64,000 nucleotides of DNA from Conexibacter woesei Iso977N (lineage in GTDB: Bacteria > Actinomycetota > Thermoleophilia > Solirubrobacterales > Solirubrobacteraceae). Under the pieces are notes generated by a model, which searched no databases, was not told the origin of the DNA, and was given only the letters and a program-made list of their open reading frames with translations. A program made the position numbers and the translations under genes. Below, piece after piece: positions 1 to 8,339 of the stretch. The DNA lies in the NCBI RefSeq assembly GCF_000424625.1, contig NZ_AUKG01000002.1:806001-870000 (forward strand), in the 5' to 3' direction. Within the stretch, counting starts at the first letter, position 1. Each line of letters begins with the position of its first letter.

Positions 1-19
1 CTACGCGCTTCGCGCTGCG

Positions 20-1846
20 CTACGCCGGCAGGCGGAACTCGCCGACCATGCGGGCCAGCTCGACCGCGGTCGAGGCCAGCGTGTCCGCCGATGCCGCGAT
101 CTCCTGCGACGCGGCCGACGTCTGCTGCGTCGAGGCCGAGACCTGCTCGGTCGCGGCGCTCGTCTGCTCGCTGATCGCGGCGACGTCGGCGATCTCGGCG
201 TCCATGCGGGCGCTCGTCTCCGACAGCTGCGCCACCGCGGCGGCGATCTCGCCGACGCGGCCGCCGACGGCCTCGACCTCGGTCGTGATCCGCTCGAACG
301 CGTCACGGGCGGAGGCGACGGTCGCGGTGCCCTGGTCGGTCCGGGTCGCGCCGAGCTCGACGACCTCGACCGCGCGGGTCGTCTCGGCCTGGATCTCGGT
401 GATCAGCGACGCGATCGACGCCGCGGCGCTCTGGGACTCCTCGGCGAGCTTGCGGACCTCCTCCGCAACGACGGCGAAGCCGCGGCCCTGCTCGCCCGCG
501 CGCGCCGCCTCGATGGCGGCGTTCAAGGCCAACAGGTTGGTCTGCTCGGCGATGCCGGTGATGGCATCGACGATGCCGCCGATCTGCTCCGACTTCGCGC
601 CGAGCTCGCGGATCGCCTCGGTCGCCTGCGTGCTCGCCTCGCGGACCGACGCCATCGCGTCGGTCGCCTCGCGCACGGCCTCGGCGCCGTCGACCGCGAC
701 CTGGCGGGCCGCGTCGGCCGCGCCGGCGGTCTCCTGCGCCACGCCCGCGGACGAGCGCGCGGCCGCGACCATGTCGCCCGTCAGCACCCGCGCGCCGTCG
801 ATCGCCTTGACCTGGCGCTCGGCGCCGGTCGCGACGTCCTCGACCGCGCTGGCGATCTCGCCGACCGCACGGCCGCTGTCGCGCGACGTCGCGGCCATCT
901 GGCCGGACGCGGCCGACAGCGTCGACACGGACTCGGAGACCGCGCCGATCATCGTGCCGAGGCCGTCGAGCGACTTGTTGTAGGACGTGATCGACGCCGC
1001 CGTGTCGGTACGGATCGCATCGACCATCTCCGCGATCTCGCCGATCTCGTCGCGGCTGCGCGCGACGATCGGCTCGGTGACCGGCTCCGCGTGCAGCGTC
1101 AGGTCGCCATGGGCGATGCCGTCCAGGCCCTCGCGCAGCGCGGCGGTGTCGCGGTCGCGCAGCGAGGTCAGCGTGCGCAGGATGTCGCGGACGCCGCGGC
1201 GGATGACCGCCGACAGGCGCAGCGCCGAGGCCAACCCCACCAACAACGTGACAACCAGCGAGATGACGACCCAGTTGCGGCCCGTGTCGTGCGCGCTCTT
1301 GATGTCGCTCTTGGCCTGCTCGGCGTAGACGGCGCTGTCGGCGGCGAACTTCGCCGAGTCGCCGCGCAGCGCCGCGATCACACGGTTCAGCGCGTCGAGC
1401 GTCGACTTGACCGCGACGGGGCCCTTGGCGACGCGCGCGGCGTCCAGCGCCTTGCCGAAGGCGACGACCTCGCGCTGGATCCGGTGCGCGAGGGCGCGCT
1501 GCTCCGGCGGCGCGGCGTCGAGCTGCTTGGAGAGGCCGGCGAGCGCCTTGAGGTCCTGACCGGTCGCGGCGTCCAACACCTTGAACTCGGGCCGCCTGTC
1601 GGCCTCGATCGGGCCGTACTGCGCGACCAGCAGCGAGAACGTGGTGCTCTGGAGCGCGAGGTCGGTCGTGCGCTGCTGGACCTGCAGCGCGGCGGACGTC
1701 GGGAGGTAGGCGTGGTCGTGCATCGCGACGCCGGACGTCTCGACCGAGCCGAGGCGCGAGAGCGCGATGAGGGAGCCGATCGTCGCGAGGGCGATCAGCA
1801 GCAGCGAGCTGCCGAGCAGCTTGCCGCGCAGGGACAATGCGGGCAC
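20..1846 (-). CDS. Methyl-accepting chemotaxis protein
   Basis: A transmembrane chemoreceptor of 608 residues that should signal to a CheA/CheW array. The first membrane segment is at about residues 9-30 and the second at about 191-213. They bracket a roughly 160-residue helical sensor region. A HAMP linker and a long methyl-accepting coiled coil follow. The conserved cytoplasmic hairpin ([20 protein letters not shown], about 434-453) is intact. No CheR-binding pentapeptide is seen at the C terminus, which ends RLPA. The start is a GTG preceded by AAGGA. It lies downstream of a paralogue on the same strand (1982-3796) and may share a transcript with it. No cheA, cheW or cheR is in the window, so it looks like an orphan receptor. 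The ligand cannot be predicted. Confidence 0.93.
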   Translation of the reverse strand: MPALSLRGKLLGSSLLLIALATIGSLIALSRLGSVETSGVAMHDHAYLPTSAALQVQQRTTDLALQSTTFSLLVAQYGPIEADRRPEFKVLDAATGQDLKALAGLSKQLDAAPPEQRALAHRIQREVVAFGKALDAARVAKGPVAVKSTLDALNRVIAALRGDSAKFAADSAVYAEQAKSDIKSAHDTGRNWVVISLVVTLLVGLASALRLSAVIRRGVRDILRTLTSLRDRDTAALREGLDGIAHGDLTLHAEPVTEPIVARSRDEIGEIAEMVDAIRTDTAASITSYNKSLDGLGTMIGAVSESVSTLSAASGQMAATSRDSGRAVGEIASAVEDVATGAERQVKAIDGARVLTGDMVAAARSSAGVAQETAGAADAARQVAVDGAEAVREATDAMASVREASTQATEAIRELGAKSEQIGGIVDAITGIAEQTNLLALNAAIEAARAGEQGRGFAVVAEEVRKLAEESQSAAASIASLITEIQAETTRAVEVVELGATRTDQGTATVASARDAFERITTEVEAVGGRVGEIAAAVAQLSETSARMDAEIADVAAISEQTSAATEQVSASTQQTSAASQEIAASADTLASTAVELARMVGEFRLPA

Positions 1847-1865
1847 AGAGGATCCTTCGAAGGTC

Positions 1866-1896
1866 GTGGGGGGAGTACTGCGGGTACTTCTCCCAC
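1866..1896 (-). other. Hairpin in the leader of the first chemoreceptor gene
   Basis: Two 13-base arms (1866-1878 and 1884-1896) pair with two G-U wobbles around a 5-base loop. The hairpin sits about 20 bases upstream of the GTG start of the receptor at 20-1846. It could be a leader structure or part of the read-through control between the two receptor genes. No T-tract follows it. Confidence 0.4.
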
Positions 1897-1931
1897 GTCC
1901 GTCGCCCGCCCGGCCGCGCGCTGGACGGCGA

Positions 1932-1960
1932 CCGGACGAACGGCTGAGCCGCTCGTCCGG
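1932..1960 (-). terminator. Hairpin terminator after the second chemoreceptor
   Basis: Thirteen-base arms (1932-1944 and 1948-1960) with one wobble and a 3-base loop form a very GC-rich hairpin 22 bases beyond the stop codon of the 1982-3796 gene. A T-tract is lacking, as is usual in such genomes, so the terminator role is inferred from position. Confidence 0.5.
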
Positions 1961-1981
1961 CCGGTGTCCGAAGGGGAACGA

Positions 1982-3796
1982 CTAGGCGACGGTGAAGCGC
2001 GAGACGAGCGTCTCGAGCTCCTGCGCGGTCGTCGCCAGCTCCTGCGCGGCGGCCGCGATCTGCTGGGTCGACGCGGAGGTCTGCTCGGTCGAGGCGGACA
2101 CCTCTTCCGACGTCGCCGACGACGCCTCGGCGACCGCGCCGACGGCGTCCAGCTCCTCCTCCATGCGCTGCGAGGACTGGGCGATCTCCTCGACCGCGGC
2201 GGCGATCCCGGCGACGCGGGCGTCCATGTCGCGGACGCCGGCGCCGATGCGGTCGAACGCGGCGCGGGCCTGGTCGACGACCTCGGCGCCCTGCGCGGTC
2301 CGCGCGGCGCCGTCGTCGACGACGCCGACCGCGCGGCTCGTCTCGGAGACGATCTCACCGATCAGCGAAGCGATGGACGCCGCGGCCTGCGACGACTCCT
2401 CGGCGAGCTTGCGGACCTCCTCGGCCACGACGGCGAAGCCGCGGCCCTGCTCGCCCGCGCGAGCCGCCTCGATGGCGGCGTTCAAGGCCAACAGGTTGGT
2501 CTGCTCGGCGATCGTGGTGATCGTGTCGACGATCCCGCCGATCTGGCCGGACTTGTCGCCCAGCGAGCGGATCGCGGCGGTGACGTCGGCGCTCGACGCC
2601 TGGACCGACGCCATCGCGGCGGTCGCGGCGCCGACCGCGTCGGAGCCCTCCTCGGCGGCGCGGGCCGCGTCGGCGGCGGCGGCCGCGGTCTCGCGGGCGC
2701 CGTCGGCCCCCACGGACACGGCGCCGCTCAGCGAGGCGGCCGACGAGCGGGCGGACTGGATCGCGCCGACCTGGCGCTCGGCACCCGCGGCGACGTCGCC
2801 GACGGCGCGGGCGATGTCGTCGACCGCGCGGCCGGTCTCGGTCGAGGTGTTCGCCATCTCCTGCGCGGCCGTGGAGAGCGTGCGCGAGGACGACGTCAGC
2901 TTCGCGACGAGCGCGCGCAGGTCCTCGATCATCTTCGCGAACGCGCGGCCGAGGACGTCGCGCTCGGAGCGCGGCGTCACGGTGGCCGTGAGGTCGCCGG
3001 CGGCGACGCGCTCGGCGGCCGAGCTCATCTCGCGCAGCGAGTCCACGACCGATCCGAAGTGCTTGGCGGTCACGGCCAGCTCGTCGTCGCCGGAGACGTC
3101 GAGCGTGTGCTCGGTGTCGCCCTCGGCGAGGTGCCGGGCGGCGATGCCGATCTTCTTGGCGCGGCCCGCGAGCGAGCGCGTGATCAGGACCGAGACGAGC
3201 GCCGCGAGGACGATCCCGAGGATCAGCGCGATGATCGTGACGCGCTTGGCGTTGTTGGAGGCGTCGATCGCCTTGGCCTCGGACCGCTCGCGGCCCTTCT
3301 GCAGGTAGGCGGCGATCTTCGCCGACGCGCCGATCGGCCCGCGGACGTAGGTGTCGGCCTTGCGCAGCGCGGCGACGGCGGCGGCGTGGTCGCCGCGGGC
3401 GACGGCCGGGAAGAGCAGCTTGTGCACGGCGTTGTCGTGCTTGTGGTCGGTCGCGGCGGCGGACTCCGAGATCTTCGTGATCTGCGGGTCGTGCAGCTTG
3501 GCGGCGGCGGCGGACGCGGCGTCGGAGATCTTGACGCCCGCCTGCCACTCGGCCTTGTACTTGGGGTCGAACGTGGCGACGTACAGCGCCTGGGCGGACT
3601 GCTGCTGGCGCGAGCCGGTGACCTGGCGCGCGATCGCGTCCTGGCCGGCCTGCCAGCGGTCGAGCTCCCGCCAGTGGTTGTTGGCGGACGACTGCATCGT
3701 CACGGCGACGATCAGGGCCAACGAGAAGAGCGCGACGATCGCGCCGAAGGCGGCCGCGAGCTTGCGGCCGATGGTCCAGCGGAACAGCTGAGACAT
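1982..3796 (-). CDS. Methyl-accepting chemotaxis protein (paralogue)
   Basis: A second chemoreceptor, 604 residues from the ATG at 3794-3796. The open frame runs further upstream, but the extension is arginine-rich and not receptor-like, whereas this start gives [10 protein letters not shown] followed at once by the first membrane segment (about 12-34). The second segment is at about 187-206. HAMP-like sequence follows, then the methyl-accepting domain with the intact signalling hairpin near residues 430-455. Parts of the signalling domain are nearly identical in DNA to the neighbour at 20-1846, pointing to duplication or gene conversion. The sensor regions differ, so the ligands probably differ. 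No clear ribosome-binding site precedes the start; the upstream bases are pyrimidine-rich. Confidence 0.92.
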   Translation of the reverse strand: MSQLFRWTIGRKLAAAFGAIVALFSLALIVAVTMQSSANNHWRELDRWQAGQDAIARQVTGSRQQQSAQALYVATFDPKYKAEWQAGVKISDAASAAAAKLHDPQITKISESAAATDHKHDNAVHKLLFPAVARGDHAAAVAALRKADTYVRGPIGASAKIAAYLQKGRERSEAKAIDASNNAKRVTIIALILGIVLAALVSVLITRSLAGRAKKIGIAARHLAEGDTEHTLDVSGDDELAVTAKHFGSVVDSLREMSSAAERVAAGDLTATVTPRSERDVLGRAFAKMIEDLRALVAKLTSSSRTLSTAAQEMANTSTETGRAVDDIARAVGDVAAGAERQVGAIQSARSSAASLSGAVSVGADGARETAAAAADAARAAEEGSDAVGAATAAMASVQASSADVTAAIRSLGDKSGQIGGIVDTITTIAEQTNLLALNAAIEAARAGEQGRGFAVVAEEVRKLAEESSQAAASIASLIGEIVSETSRAVGVVDDGAARTAQGAEVVDQARAAFDRIGAGVRDMDARVAGIAAAVEEIAQSSQRMEEELDAVGAVAEASSATSEEVSASTEQTSASTQQIAAAAQELATTAQELETLVSRFTVA

Positions 3797-3909
3797 GTGG
3801 GGGGAAGCTCCAGGGGCTAGGGAGGGCTTCCCGAGTGATCGACCGGCGCGCCGCCCCATTGAGACGGCGCGCGAGTCGATGGTCCGCGCGTGGCGCGCGG
3901 ACGTTCGCG

Positions 3910-4278
3910 CTAGGCGGGGCCTTCGTCGGCGGCGATCGCCGCCGCGTCGATGCGCTCGTTGCGGTGCGTGTGCGCGTCGTCGGTGTGGCCCTCGACGACG
4001 AGGTCGTTCCAGGAGTACAGGATCGGGATCTGGTACAGCGACTGGTTCACCGCGCGGAAGCGGTTGAACTCCGGGCCGTACCAGAACGCCTCCCACTGCT
4101 CGTGGGTCGCGAACTCCGCCATCTGCAGGATCTTGTAGGCATCGTCGCGGTTGCGGTGCACCGCGTAGGACGTCGCTCCGTAGCGCAGCGCGACCGGCGC
4201 GATCTCGGCGACCGCGGCCTCGAGCTTGTCACCACGGAAGACCGTGGCGTACCAGGGGACGTAGACGATTCCTGCCAT
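3910..4278 (-). CDS. Conserved hypothetical protein downstream of ccr
   Basis: A 122-residue soluble protein without signal peptide or membrane segment. It starts 4 bases beyond the stop of the crotonyl-CoA carboxylase/reductase gene and is surely co-transcribed with it. The sequence is rich in Trp and Tyr, and the pattern (a short beta-alpha N terminus, then [20 protein letters not shown]) resembles small dimeric alpha-beta barrel or monooxygenase-like folds. That is an impression, not a family assignment. The last 20 residues are polar and probably disordered. Coupling to ccr suggests a role in acyl-CoA metabolism, but the sequence does not show a function. Confidence 0.8.
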   Translation of the reverse strand: MAGIVYVPWYATVFRGDKLEAAVAEIAPVALRYGATSYAVHRNRDDAYKILQMAEFATHEQWEAFWYGPEFNRFRAVNQSLYQIPILYSWNDLVVEGHTDDAHTHRNERIDAAAIAADEGPA

Positions 4279-4282
4279 GGGC

Positions 4283-5536
4283 CTAGCCCACCTCCGCGTA
4301 AATGGCTCCGGGGCCCTCGGCGGTCTTGCCCAGGCCCTCCTTCTCGGCGCCGACCAAGATGGAGATCTTGCCCGCGTGCTTGTTGTCCTTCATCAGCTGG
4401 TGGGCCTCGGCGACGCCATCGAACCCAAGCGTACGCCACAGGACCGGTCGGATGGCGCCCGACTCGATCAGCTCGTTGGCCTTCAGGCACTCGTACGCGT
4501 TCGCGAAGTGCGAGCCGACGATCTCCTTCTGCTTCATCCACAGGTAGCGGACGTCGAAGTCGAGGTTGAAGCCCGTGGTGCCGGCGCAGATGACGACCTT
4601 GCCGAACGGCTTGACGGTCAGGACCGACGTCGGGAACGTGGCCGCGCCGACGTGCTCGAAGACGATGTCGGGCGCGCCGCCGAGGATCTCGCTGACGGCG
4701 TTGCCGAAGCGGCGGGACTCCTTGAAGCGCGCCTTCTCCTCCTCGGGCGTCTCGCCGCCCCTGCGCATCATCCCCGCGAACTCGTTGCGGTTGATGAAGC
4801 CCTTGGCGCCGAGCTGCTTGACCAGCTCGCCCTTCTCGTCGGAGTTGACGACGCCGACGCACTCCGCGCCCGCGGCCTTGCAGATCTGCACGGCGAAGAC
4901 GCCGAGGCCGCCCGCCGCGCCCCAGATCAGGACCTTCTGGCCGGCCTGGAGGTTGCAGCGCGTCATCAGCATGCGCCAGGCGGTGAAGTAGGTCAGGCCG
5001 TAGGAGGCGGCCTCTTCCCAGGTCAGGTTGGTCGGCTTGGGCAGCAGCTGCTGAGCCTGGACCTTCGTGAACTGCGCGAACGAGCCCCAGGTCGTCTCGT
5101 AGCCCCAGATCCGCTGCGACGGCGCGGCCATCGGGTCGAGGCCGTGGACCTCGGGGTCCTCGTAGGAGGCCTGGTTGCAGTGGATGACGACCTCGTCGCC
5201 GACCTTCCAGCGCGTGACGCCGGGGCCGACCTTCCAGACGACGCCGGACGCGTCGGAGCCGCCGATGTGGTGGCCGTACTCCGGGTGGTCGCCGTACTTC
5301 ATGACCGAGATCGGCTTGCCGAGCGCCGCCCAGACGTTGTTGTAGTTCACGCCGGCGGCCATCACACGGACGATGACCTCGAACGCGGCGGGCTCGGGTA
5401 CCTCGATCTCCTCGAGCTGGAAGGCGTCGAGCGGCTCGCCTTCGCGCTCGGGGCGGATGACCCAGGCGGTCATCTGCGCCGGCAGCGTGCCCGGCTCCGT
5501 GTCGACGGTGGCGACCTGCGTCACATCAACGGCCAT
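4283..5536 (-). CDS. ccr: Crotonyl-CoA carboxylase/reductase
   Basis: An MDR-superfamily enzyme of 417 residues that carries out NADPH-dependent reductive carboxylation of crotonyl-CoA to ethylmalonyl-CoA. This feeds the ethylmalonyl-CoA pathway for acetate assimilation or polyketide extender units. The Rossmann motif WGAAGGLG is at about 205-212. Residues matching those that bind CO2 in studied carboxylases are present: Asn in GVNYNN (about 64-67), Glu147 in WGYETTWG, and His343 in GSHFANAY. The residue before that Glu is Tyr rather than the Phe of the Kitasatospora enzyme. The length fits the family. The other ethylmalonyl-CoA pathway genes are not in the window. A small unknown gene follows 4 bases downstream. 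Confidence 0.93.
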   Translation of the reverse strand: MAVDVTQVATVDTEPGTLPAQMTAWVIRPEREGEPLDAFQLEEIEVPEPAAFEVIVRVMAAGVNYNNVWAALGKPISVMKYGDHPEYGHHIGGSDASGVVWKVGPGVTRWKVGDEVVIHCNQASYEDPEVHGLDPMAAPSQRIWGYETTWGSFAQFTKVQAQQLLPKPTNLTWEEAASYGLTYFTAWRMLMTRCNLQAGQKVLIWGAAGGLGVFAVQICKAAGAECVGVVNSDEKGELVKQLGAKGFINRNEFAGMMRRGGETPEEEKARFKESRRFGNAVSEILGGAPDIVFEHVGAATFPTSVLTVKPFGKVVICAGTTGFNLDFDVRYLWMKQKEIVGSHFANAYECLKANELIESGAIRPVLWRTLGFDGVAEAHQLMKDNKHAGKISILVGAEKEGLGKTAEGPGAIYAEVG

Positions 5537-5646
5537 GTTCTCGGAAGGACCCTTTGGAAATCGTGGTTCGGTCGGGCCTGCAGGGGGCTGCAGGGGCGGC
5601 GAACCATACGCCAGATCGGGTTAAGGCGAGCCGCCGACGCGAACGT

Positions 5647-6570
5647 TCATTCGTCGCCGAGGAACCCCGCGCGGCGGAAGTAGCCGAGCAGCAGGACCGC
5701 GGAGAGCAGCATGCCGCCGACGCCGTAGCCCCAGAAGGCGGCCGGCGTGTTGATGTGGCGGACGAGCGTCCCGAAGTTCTGGCCGAAGAAGCCGGTGACG
5801 AACGTCAGGGGCAGGAAGATCGTCGCGACGACCGTGAGCTGCTTGGAGATCGCGTTGAGGCGGTTGGAGACGGTGGAGAGGTAGAGGTCGAGGGCGCCGG
5901 ACAGCAGGTCGCGGTAGGAGTCGATCAGCTCCGAGATCCGGACGAGGTGGTCGTAGACGTCGCGGAACCAGTCCCGCGCGTCGTCGGCTTCCAGGCCGGG
6001 GAGGCGGCCGAGGATGTCGCCGCCGCGCGCGAGGATGTCGCGCTGGGGCGTGGCGATGCGGCGGAGTTCGATGAGCTTCCGGCGGAGGTGGAAGAGCTCC
6101 TCGCGCTGGTCCTGGGAGGGAGACTCGAGCATCTGGTCCATGAGCTCGTCGATCCGCTCGTCGACGCCGTCGAGGACCGGGAAGAAGCTGTCGGTGAGCG
6201 CGTCGATGACCCGGTAGATCGCCTCCTCCTCCGTCCTCGGCGGGTCGCCGACGAAGCGCTGCTGGGCGGCGTGGAGCAGCTCGTGCAGGCCGTGGTGGAC
6301 GGTGATCATCCACTGGCCGGAGAGGTGGAAGTGCATCTCGAGCGGCTGGCCCTGGGGCTCGACGCCGTAGAAGACCAGCAGCGCCGTGTCGCCGTAGTCA
6401 TCGATCTTCGGCCGCTGCCCGAACTCCTGCGTGTCCTCGACGGCGAGCGGATGCAGCCTGAACCGCCGCCCGAGCTCGGCGATGTCGTCATGCGAGCAGC
6501 CATGGAGCTTCAACCAGAAGAACTCGTTCCTCTCGAGCAGCTCAGGGATCTTCGGATCATCGACCGACAT
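5647..6570 (-). CDS. corA: CorA-family divalent cation transporter
   Basis: A 307-residue CorA-type pentameric channel for Mg2+ or a related divalent metal. It has a large cytoplasmic N-terminal funnel with long charged helices, then two C-terminal membrane helices (about 241-261 and 279-297). The pore signature is GQN (263-265, in TGFFGQNFG) instead of the classical GMN, a variant found in part of the superfamily that makes ion choice uncertain. The ATG at 6568-6570 gives MSVDDPKIPE and has GGAAG upstream. The frame extends further, but that part lies in an intergenic repeat. It stands alone, with repeat copies in its upstream region. The charged C terminus (RRAGFLGDE) is typical. Confidence 0.88.
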   Translation of the reverse strand: MSVDDPKIPELLERNEFFWLKLHGCSHDDIAELGRRFRLHPLAVEDTQEFGQRPKIDDYGDTALLVFYGVEPQGQPLEMHFHLSGQWMITVHHGLHELLHAAQQRFVGDPPRTEEEAIYRVIDALTDSFFPVLDGVDERIDELMDQMLESPSQDQREELFHLRRKLIELRRIATPQRDILARGGDILGRLPGLEADDARDWFRDVYDHLVRISELIDSYRDLLSGALDLYLSTVSNRLNAISKQLTVVATIFLPLTFVTGFFGQNFGTLVRHINTPAAFWGYGVGGMLLSAVLLLGYFRRAGFLGDE

Positions 6571-6599
6571 CAGGACTTCCACACCGCGCAGTCTCCCGC

Positions 6600-6974
6600 C
6601 GCTCCCAGTCGGAACCCCTCGCTCCACGCGCCACGTCGCCCCGGCACGACCACCGCCCACTCCGCGACACCAGACCACGACACCGCGACCGTCTCGGATG
6701 AAGGCGCTTCGCTTGATCGTCGTCGCCCGCGGCAGCGCGCAGCGATCGCGGCCTTCGCCGCCATCCGCTCGGCATCGCGTGACGCCCCCGACTTGCCGCG
6801 GCACCGCCGCCCTCGTTCCGCGACATCACTTCGCGGTATCGCGAGCCTCTCGGGTGAAGGCGCTTCGCTTGATCGTCGTCGCCGCGGTAGCGCTCAGCGA
6901 TTGCGGTCTTCGCCGTAGACGGTGCGGCCGTAACTCGCGACGCCGCCATCACTCCGCACGGGTCGCGGAATGGA
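6600..6974 (+). repeat. Extragenic repeat locus 1 (two tandem units)
   Basis: This gene-free stretch holds two copies of a repeat whose core is GAAGGCGCTTCGCTTGATCG, continuing TCGTCGCC. The cores begin at about 6700 and 6856, 156 bases apart. Each is followed at a similar distance by a CGCGGnCTTCGCCG block. A TTCCGCGACATCACTTCGCG block (about 6816-6835) precedes the second copy. The core holds a small inverted repeat, GAAG-GCG-CTTC. The same elements recur near 23.7 and 46.2 kb. The locus lies between the start of corA and the end of the acetyltransferase gene. No convincing gene is seen in it. Confidence 0.8.
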
Positions 6975-7493
6975 TCAGCCCCCAGGCAGCTCGCCCCAGC
7001 GCTGGATCAGGTCCGGTCGTGGGTCGTCGCGCTGGTCGGTGAGCCCGATGCGATCGAGGAGGGTGAGGCTGCGGGTGTTGCGTCGATCGACCCGGACGAA
7101 CGTGCGTCGGTGGCGGCCGAGGCGGATCATCTGCCGGAAGATCGTCAGCAACATGAAGTGCCCGAGGCTGACCGGGTCGTTGTCCGGCAGCTCGATGAGC
7201 ACGCCGCGTGCGGCCAGCGCCACGGCGATGACCTCGGTGTAGCCGACGTCCGGCATCATCGCGGGCTCGATGTGGTGCGCGCCGACCACGATCAGGTCGT
7301 CGCCCGGCCCGAATCCGAGCAGCATGCGGCCGTCGAAGTAGGGCGGGCTCGACAGGTACCGGTCGGGCAGCGGTCCGCGGATCTGGTCCTGGACGAGGTC
7401 CTCCCAGGGCTCTCCGGTGCTGCACGTGAAGCCGCGCAGCGCCGTGCGATCCGACGACCGGACGGCGCGGATCGTGACGTCGGCTGCCTTCAC
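6975..7493 (-). CDS. GNAT-family N-acetyltransferase
   Basis: A protein of about 172 residues with the outline of a GNAT acetyltransferase. It starts with a strand reading VTIRAVRSSDRTALRGF. A hydrophobic core follows, then the C-terminal pattern RTFVRVDRRNTRSLTLLDRIGL that in this fold carries the last helix and strand near acetyl-CoA. The GTG start at 7491-7493 shares 4 bases (GTGA) with the stop of the gene before it, so translation is coupled and the two products probably work together. The acetyl-CoA pyrophosphate loop (Q/R-x-x-G-x-G/A) is not obvious, so catalysis is not certain. An N-terminal extension is possible in frame but would lie inside the neighbour. The substrate is unknown. 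Confidence 0.75.
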   Translation of the reverse strand: MKAADVTIRAVRSSDRTALRGFTCSTGEPWEDLVQDQIRGPLPDRYLSSPPYFDGRMLLGFGPGDDLIVVGAHHIEPAMMPDVGYTEVIAVALAARGVLIELPDNDPVSLGHFMLLTIFRQMIRLGRHRRTFVRVDRRNTRSLTLLDRIGLTDQRDDPRPDLIQRWGELPGG

Positions 7494-8284
7494 TCCACGT
7501 CGGGGGTGCCCGCGGGTATCGCGATGGTCGCCGTGCCGGAGACCGCGAGCGCTTCCGGATCGGCTGCGCTCAGCACCTGGCCCCACGGCGTCCCGTACAT
7601 GTCGACCAGCGGTTCGCCGAGGGCGTTGATGTCTGGCATGTCGATTGCCGGCTCCACCGAGAGCATCGTCCGCCCGTTGCCGAGCATCTCCCAGCTCGCG
7701 ACGACGGCGCTGCCGACGGCGCCCACACCGGCCGCCTGCATGGTCGCCGTCGGGACAGGGATGTGCGAAGGAAGCCCGTCGAGCTCGACCAACGCCGCGA
7801 CCTTGGTCAACGCGACGACGCGGCCGACGAACTGGGCCGGAACGGTGCCCTCCTTCAAGCCGCGACGAGCACGTGCCTGCTTGCGCTGCAGCCCGGCCAG
7901 CGCGGAGGCGAGCTGAGGAGCGGCGAGAAGGCGGGCGAGATCGGCGGCGCCGCCGATCGCCGGCCCGCTGAGCGAGCTCAGCTGGGCGACGATCTTCTTC
8001 GCCTCGGGCGAGGCCTCGAGACGGGCGGCCGCCTTGCTGAGGCGTTCGGCCGACTCATAGTCCTTGTGTCGCGCCGCACGCGCAGCATCTCGGTTGAGCG
8101 TGCTGTAGAGGTGCACGCGCCCACCCAGATGTCCCGCAGTGCCGCGGGTGGTGAAGCTCAGGCCAGGCGAGAGAGCGCGCTTGTCCTTCAGCGCACGGAT
8201 CCCGTTGTCGATCGTCGTGGTCTCATCGAGACGGAAGTCGCGAACGATCTCTTGACGCGTCACGAGCGGGAGCGCAGCCGGCAT
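7490..8284 (-). CDS. Unknown protein coupled to the acetyltransferase
   Basis: A 264-residue soluble protein that I do not recognise. The N-terminal 60 residues (VTRQEIVRDFRLDETTTIDN then KDKRALSPGLSFTTRGTAG) have the helix-turn-helix then wing-like rhythm of a DNA-binding domain. Next come charged helices rich in Ala, Arg and Lys (about 65-140), then a strand-rich C-terminal part (about 140-264). The ATG at 8282-8284 was chosen because upstream codons overlap a perfect hairpin. The gene overlaps the acetyltransferase by GTGA. A regulator or antitoxin with a GNAT partner is one reading; a two-subunit enzyme is another. Neither can be decided from the sequence. Confidence 0.7.
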   Translation of the reverse strand: MPAALPLVTRQEIVRDFRLDETTTIDNGIRALKDKRALSPGLSFTTRGTAGHLGGRVHLYSTLNRDAARAARHKDYESAERLSKAAARLEASPEAKKIVAQLSSLSGPAIGGAADLARLLAAPQLASALAGLQRKQARARRGLKEGTVPAQFVGRVVALTKVAALVELDGLPSHIPVPTATMQAAGVGAVGSAVVASWEMLGNGRTMLSVEPAIDMPDINALGEPLVDMYGTPWGQVLSAADPEALAVSGTATIAIPAGTPDVE

Positions 8285-8300
8285 GGGATCAGTATAGGTC

Positions 8301-8327
8301 GCCGACGCCGCAAATTGCGGCGTCGGC
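8301..8327 (-). terminator. Perfect hairpin after the MFS exporter gene
   Basis: Arms GCCGACGCCGCA and TGCGGCGTCGGC (12 bases, no mismatch, 3-base loop AAT) lie 13 bases beyond the MFS stop codon and 17 bases before the next start on the same strand. Position and stability suggest an intrinsic-type terminator isolating the exporter from the following pair. There is no T-tract. Confidence 0.6.
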
Positions 8328-8339
8328 CATGCATCTCGT

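Noticed and set aside
1091-3820. A 909-codon plus-strand frame across both chemoreceptors
   Set aside because: It is antisense to two clear receptors with intact signalling hairpins, and the product is low-complexity.
4283-5536. Calling the Tyr in WGYETTWG a loss of carboxylation
   Set aside because: Other carboxylating family members, as I recall them, also have Tyr here, and Asn, Glu and His are retained.
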